Positions 4,591-7,623 of a stretch of 7,623 nucleotides of DNA are shown here, piece by piece. Both the position numbers and the translations under genes were made by a program. Numbering within the stretch: the stretch's first letter is position 1; each line of letters begins with the position of its first letter. This DNA is from Pedosphaera sp. Lineage in GTDB: Bacteria > Verrucomicrobiota > Verrucomicrobiae > Limisphaerales > Pedosphaeraceae. The notes below the pieces were generated by a model that made no database searches, was not told where the DNA came from, and worked only from the letters and a program-made list of their open reading frames with translations. The stretch covers positions 1-7,623 of the forward strand of contig JAQGPB010000032.1 in the NCBI GenBank assembly GCA_028293265.1, read 5' to 3'.

Positions 4591-7008
4591 ATGAATGGGT
4601 CAACTAAAAATGCAGGAATTGTTTTTCATTTGATTTGCCGGCTCAACTTTTTTCTGGTGGCACTGGCTTTGCCGCTCGAGGCGCAGGTGAACTACTCGCC
4701 TTATGCCTTCACGACAATCGCCGGCACCGCCAGCGCAGGGAGCGTTGATGGCACGAACCGCGCCGCCCGGTTCAACGAACCGCAATGCGCGGTCGTGGAC
4801 GCTTCAAGCAATATTTTTGTGGCCGATACCGTCAGCAGCACCATTCGCAAAGTTTCGCCCAACGGAACCAACTGGGTCGTCACCACCATTGCCGGCGTCC
4901 CTAACTTGACGGGATCATCGGACGGCGTCGGTTCGGCAGCGCTGTTCAGCACCCCAGGCGGCATCACCATGGACACTGCGGGCGCGCTTTATGTCGCCGA
5001 TTCGGGAAATCAAATCATCCGCAAAATGGTCTTAAACGGTTCGAACTGGATGGTGACCACCATTGCCGGCAGCCCTGGTAGCTATGGAATGCAGGATGGC
5101 ACCAATGAATTAGCCGTTCTCGGCGATCCGGAAGGTATTTGCCGGGACGCGGCGGGTGATTTGTTTGTCGCTGATTATGTAAACAACGCCATCCGCAAAA
5201 TCACGCCCGTGGGTACGAATTGGGTCGTGACCACGATTGCCGGCCAGGGGCAGGATGCGACTGGCCATGCCGATGGTTTGAACACCAACGCCACCTTCTA
5301 TTATCCGCGGGCAATCACCATTGACAAAAATGGCAATCTGTTCGTCGGCGACGGCTTCAATTATCTGGTGCGAAAAATGACGCCGTCCGGCACCAATTGG
5401 ATGACGACAACCATCGCCGGACAACTCTACCAAACGGGCGGGGATGATGGCATTGGCACCAATGCCACCTTCGAGTTCACGACCGGCCTGATCGCAGACG
5501 GCAATGGCAATGTGTTCGTGGCGGACGCGGAGGATTACACGATTCGCGAACTTTCGCCGAGCGGAACAAATTATGCGGTCACCACGCCCATCGGTGTTCA
5601 TCGGGTCAATGGCTCCGCCGACGGCACCAACAGCGCCGCCTCATTTTTCGGCCCCTACGGTGTCACAATGGACAAAAATGGCGCCCTGATCATTTGCGAC
5701 ACCGGCAATTCCGAGATTCGCAGGGCCACGCCATCGGGGACGAATTGGGTTGTAAGCACATTGGCCGGCTTTGGCCAGAACGTCGGCAGCGCGGACGGCA
5801 CCAACGGCGCGGCGCGGTTTAACCATCCTTTCGGCCTGGCGGTGGATGCTTCGGGCAATCTTTTCCTGGCGGATAATGCAAATTCCACCATCCGTAAGAT
5901 TTCTCCCAGCGGCACCAATTGGATCGTCAGCACCATCGCCGGGCGGGCACAGTCCCCCGGTTTTGGCGACGGATTGGGCACCAACGCGTTTTTCTATTAT
6001 CCAGACGCCGTGGCGGTGGACAGCAACGGAGTGGTTTACGTGGCGGATGCAGGTGATAATGTCCTGCGCAAACTGACGCCCTCGGGCACCAATTATCTGG
6101 TCACCACCATCGCGGGATCGAACTCCATCGGCAGCTCGGTGGACGGGACCAACTCGGTTGCGAGGTTTAACGGGCCCTCGGGCGTGGCGGTGGATGCCGC
6201 CACCAATATTTACGTGGCCGATTGCTACAACGCGACCATTCGTAAAGTCAAACCGGTGGGCACCAACTGGGTAACCACCACGATTGCCGGGTATCCCGGT
6301 GTGTTCAGTTATGCGGAAGGAACCGGCACAAACGCCCTGTTCAATTATCCGCGCGGCATCGCCGTGGACAAGAATGGCATCCTTTATGTCGCGGATTGGA
6401 ACAATTACGTCATCCGCATGCTGACGCCGAGCGGCACCAACTACGTGTCCACCACCATCGCTGGAGCGAACACTTATGGCAGCGCGGATGGAACCAATCT
6501 CAACGCCAGCTTTGCCGCACCCTACCACATTGCCGTGGATGACTCCGGCACCCTGTACGTCACGGATTACAACAGCCAAACCGTGCGAAAAATTGTTCAC
6601 GCCGGCACCAACTGGGTCGTCACCACGATGGGCGGAATTCCCGGTCAATATGGTTCCAGCGATGGCGTCGGCCCCGCCGCATTGTTCAATTATCCAGACG
6701 GGATGGCGGTGGATAAAAACGGTGTCATTTATGTTGCCGAGGATGTGAATTCCACAGTGGTCAAGGGCGTGGCTGTGCCGGTCATTGTGATCAGCCAGCC
6801 AGTCGTTGCCGCCGGACTGCTTCAGATTCCATTCCGGGTGGGAAATGCCGGACTGCCCAGTTTCAAGCTTCTGCAAACCGGTCTGCTCGGCGCTCCTTGG
6901 ACCACCAACATTGCGGCGGTTCTGGCAACCAATATTGCAGGGACTTCCTATAAATTCACCATTCCCAAGCCGGCGGCGAATGAGTTTTATCGGATTCAGT
7001 CGCCGTGA
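4591..7008 (+). CDS. Secreted NHL-repeat (beta-propeller) protein with 12 blades
   Basis: The 805-residue product starts with a signal peptide: basic residues K6 and R17, the hydrophobic run LNFFLVALALPLEA, and likely cleavage after A31 (LEA|QV). Twelve tandem NHL-like repeats of about 58 residues follow. Each has the pattern TTIAG…G..DGTN..A.FN.P.G.AVD..GN.YVAD..N.TIRK..PSGTNW. Twelve blades would fit two six-bladed propellers, although this is inference. Blade 6 (TTPIG) and blade 12 (TTMGG, no terminal RK) deviate. A C-terminal module (last ~75 residues, PSFKLLQTG…WTTN…EFYRIQSP) resembles tails of many secreted Verrucomicrobiota proteins. NHL propellers usually mediate protein, glycan or RNA contacts; some relatives are enzymes, but no catalytic motif was seen. 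A TTG at 4582 would add three residues; the ATG at 4591 is preferred. Neither has a Shine-Dalgarno. The export route and partner are unknown. Confidence 0.9.
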   Translation: MNGSTKNAGIVFHLICRLNFFLVALALPLEAQVNYSPYAFTTIAGTASAGSVDGTNRAARFNEPQCAVVDASSNIFVADTVSSTIRKVSPNGTNWVVTTIAGVPNLTGSSDGVGSAALFSTPGGITMDTAGALYVADSGNQIIRKMVLNGSNWMVTTIAGSPGSYGMQDGTNELAVLGDPEGICRDAAGDLFVADYVNNAIRKITPVGTNWVVTTIAGQGQDATGHADGLNTNATFYYPRAITIDKNGNLFVGDGFNYLVRKMTPSGTNWMTTTIAGQLYQTGGDDGIGTNATFEFTTGLIADGNGNVFVADAEDYTIRELSPSGTNYAVTTPIGVHRVNGSADGTNSAASFFGPYGVTMDKNGALIICDTGNSEIRRATPSGTNWVVSTLAGFGQNVGSADGTNGAARFNHPFGLAVDASGNLFLADNANSTIRKISPSGTNWIVSTIAGRAQSPGFGDGLGTNAFFYYPDAVAVDSNGVVYVADAGDNVLRKLTPSGTNYLVTTIAGSNSIGSSVDGTNSVARFNGPSGVAVDAATNIYVADCYNATIRKVKPVGTNWVTTTIAGYPGVFSYAEGTGTNALFNYPRGIAVDKNGILYVADWNNYVIRMLTPSGTNYVSTTIAGANTYGSADGTNLNASFAAPYHIAVDDSGTLYVTDYNSQTVRKIVHAGTNWVVTTMGGIPGQYGSSDGVGPAALFNYPDGMAVDKNGVIYVAEDVNSTVVKGVAVPVIVISQPVVAAGLLQIPFRVGNAGLPSFKLLQTGLLGAPWTTNIAAVLATNIAGTSYKFTIPKPAANEFYRIQSP
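4702..6780 (+). repeat. Twelve tandem coding repeats of about 174 bp (NHL blades)
   Basis: The first two units are 4702-4875 and 4876-5049, each 58 codons; the full array of 2079 bp averages 173 bp per unit. The protein pattern is strongly kept (IAG, DG, VAD, IRK, SGTN). At DNA level the best conserved stretch is around the unit boundary, with recurring ACCAACTGGGT and ACCACCATTGCCGG. Units differ elsewhere, so the array looks old and diverged rather than freshly amplified. Confidence 0.88.
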
Positions 7009-7106
7009 GGCCGCGTAAATTGGGCCGATGCCATAATCAGAAAATTTCCCGAAGTTGCCCAATCTTTATCGTGCATTTCTCACCATGGATTCAATAAACT
7101 CATCCC

Positions 7107-7529
7107 ATGAAACGCACTGCGGTTTTGAACGTGGTTGGACTTACCGAGTCGCTCTTCGGTCCGGCCACGCCGCGCATCAACCGCTTCCTCGCGCAAGGCG
7201 CCAAGGCCGGAATTGTCCCGGCTTTCCCCGCCGTAACCTGCACCGCGCAGTCCACGTATCTGACCGGCACGTCGCCCGCACAACACGGCATTGTCGGCAA
7301 CGGCTGGTATGACCGTGAAGTCGCCGAAGTCCAGTTCTGGAAACAATCCAACCATCTTGTCCATGGCCGCAAAATTTGGGAGGAACTCCGCGAACTCGAA
7401 CCCGGCTTCACCTGCGCCAAACTTTTCTGGTGGTACAACATGTACTCCAGCGCGGATTACTCCATCACGCCGCGCCCGATGTATCCCGCCGATGGCCGCA
7501 AATTTTTCGACATCTATTCCTGGCCTTAG
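7107..7529 (+). CDS. Alkaline phosphatase/nucleotide pyrophosphatase superfamily protein, N-terminal part ending at an in-frame TAG
   Basis: The 140 residues before the stop match the N-terminal third of a phosphodiesterase-like family in the alkaline phosphatase superfamily, which hydrolyses phosphate mono- or diesters; full members are, from memory, about 450-470 residues. Recognisable parts are AVLNVVGLT (5-13), PAVTCTAQSTYLTG (41-54), SPAQHGIVGNGWY (56-68), CAKLFWWYNMYS (103-114) and TPRPMYPADGRK (121-132). By alignment with nucleotide pyrophosphatases, T44 is the likely nucleophile. The Asp that usually binds metal near the N-terminus ('DG') is replaced by Val (VVGL), which I believe is normal for this subfamily. 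No signal peptide is apparent. The TAG at 7527-7529 falls after DIYSWP, in the middle of a conserved region, and coding sequence resumes directly after it. I recall homologues near ebo-type gene clusters, but no ebo gene is visible here. Confidence 0.8.
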   Translation: MKRTAVLNVVGLTESLFGPATPRINRFLAQGAKAGIVPAFPAVTCTAQSTYLTGTSPAQHGIVGNGWYDREVAEVQFWKQSNHLVHGRKIWEELRELEPGFTCAKLFWWYNMYSSADYSITPRPMYPADGRKFFDIYSWP

Positions 7530-7623
7530 TCCATCCGCACCGACATCAAGAAAGACCTCGGCGTATTTCCCTTCGCCACGTTTTGGGGACCGGCCGCCGG
7601 CATCAAGACCCCGCAAGGCGCGC
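7530..7623 (+). pseudogene. In-frame continuation of the phosphatase-like gene after the TAG, cut by the window edge
   Basis: Read in the same frame directly after the TAG, this segment encodes 31 residues beginning SIRTDIKKDLGVFPF and including FWGPAAGIKT. The LG.FP…FWGP…IK pattern is what full-length relatives carry after the DIYS.P segment. No frameshift is needed, so the lesion is one codon. The gene may be a recent pseudogene, a sequencing or assembly error, or (least likely) may be read through. The C-terminal two thirds lie outside the window, so intactness downstream is unknown. Confidence 0.7.

Noticed and set aside
5641..7062. 473-codon open frame on the minus strand, opposite the NHL array
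   Set aside because: It is a shadow of the tandem repeat: the period is a multiple of three, so an open antisense frame in one unit stays open across all. Its apparent repeats mirror the NHL units.
7019..7063. Inverted repeat ATTGGGC … GCCCAAT after the NHL gene as a terminator
   Set aside because: The 7-bp arms are separated by a 31-nt loop and are followed only by CTTTA. This is within chance and not a convincing intrinsic terminator.

Overview
The window (7623 bp, moderately GC-rich) looks like a chromosomal segment from a soil or freshwater member of the Verrucomicrobiota, probably near Pedosphaera/Limisphaera. This is inferred from gene content: a eukaryote-type UDP-glucose pyrophosphorylase, a secreted NHL-repeat protein ending in a 'FYRIQSP'-like tail, a phosphodiesterase-like enzyme of the 'VLNVVGLT…KLFWWYNMYS' type, and mostly Shine-Dalgarno-less starts. 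No tRNA, rRNA, CRISPR array, transposase or phage gene was seen.

Layout. (1) 30-467 (+) encodes a Fur-family metalloregulator. (2) 475-595 is a 121-bp palindromic element with a perfect 35-bp inverted repeat and a 7-bp internal periodicity. It fills nearly all of the 130-bp gap between the convergent fur-like gene and the next gene. (3) 598-1545 (-) encodes a zinc-ribbon, single-pass membrane protein, and 1603-3003 (-) encodes a UTP--glucose-1-phosphate uridylyltransferase; the two are probably co-transcribed, uridylyltransferase first. (4) 3004-3161 is a divergent promoter region. (5) 3162-4547 (+) encodes a membrane-anchored TAXI-type solute-binding protein without a visible TRAP permease. 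(6) 4591-7008 (+) encodes a secreted protein with 12 NHL-like blades. (7) 7107 to the window end (+) is an alkaline phosphatase/nucleotide pyrophosphatase superfamily gene interrupted at codon 141 by an in-frame TAG, after which family-like coding sequence continues in the same frame to the edge.

The genes do not form an obvious single pathway. The uridylyltransferase supplies UDP-glucose for glycans. The TAXI-like, zinc-ribbon and NHL proteins are envelope or secreted proteins of unknown substrate. The two most noteworthy items are the heptad-periodic palindrome between convergent genes and the TAG-interrupted phosphodiesterase. I did not find convincing evidence for a new multi-gene system.
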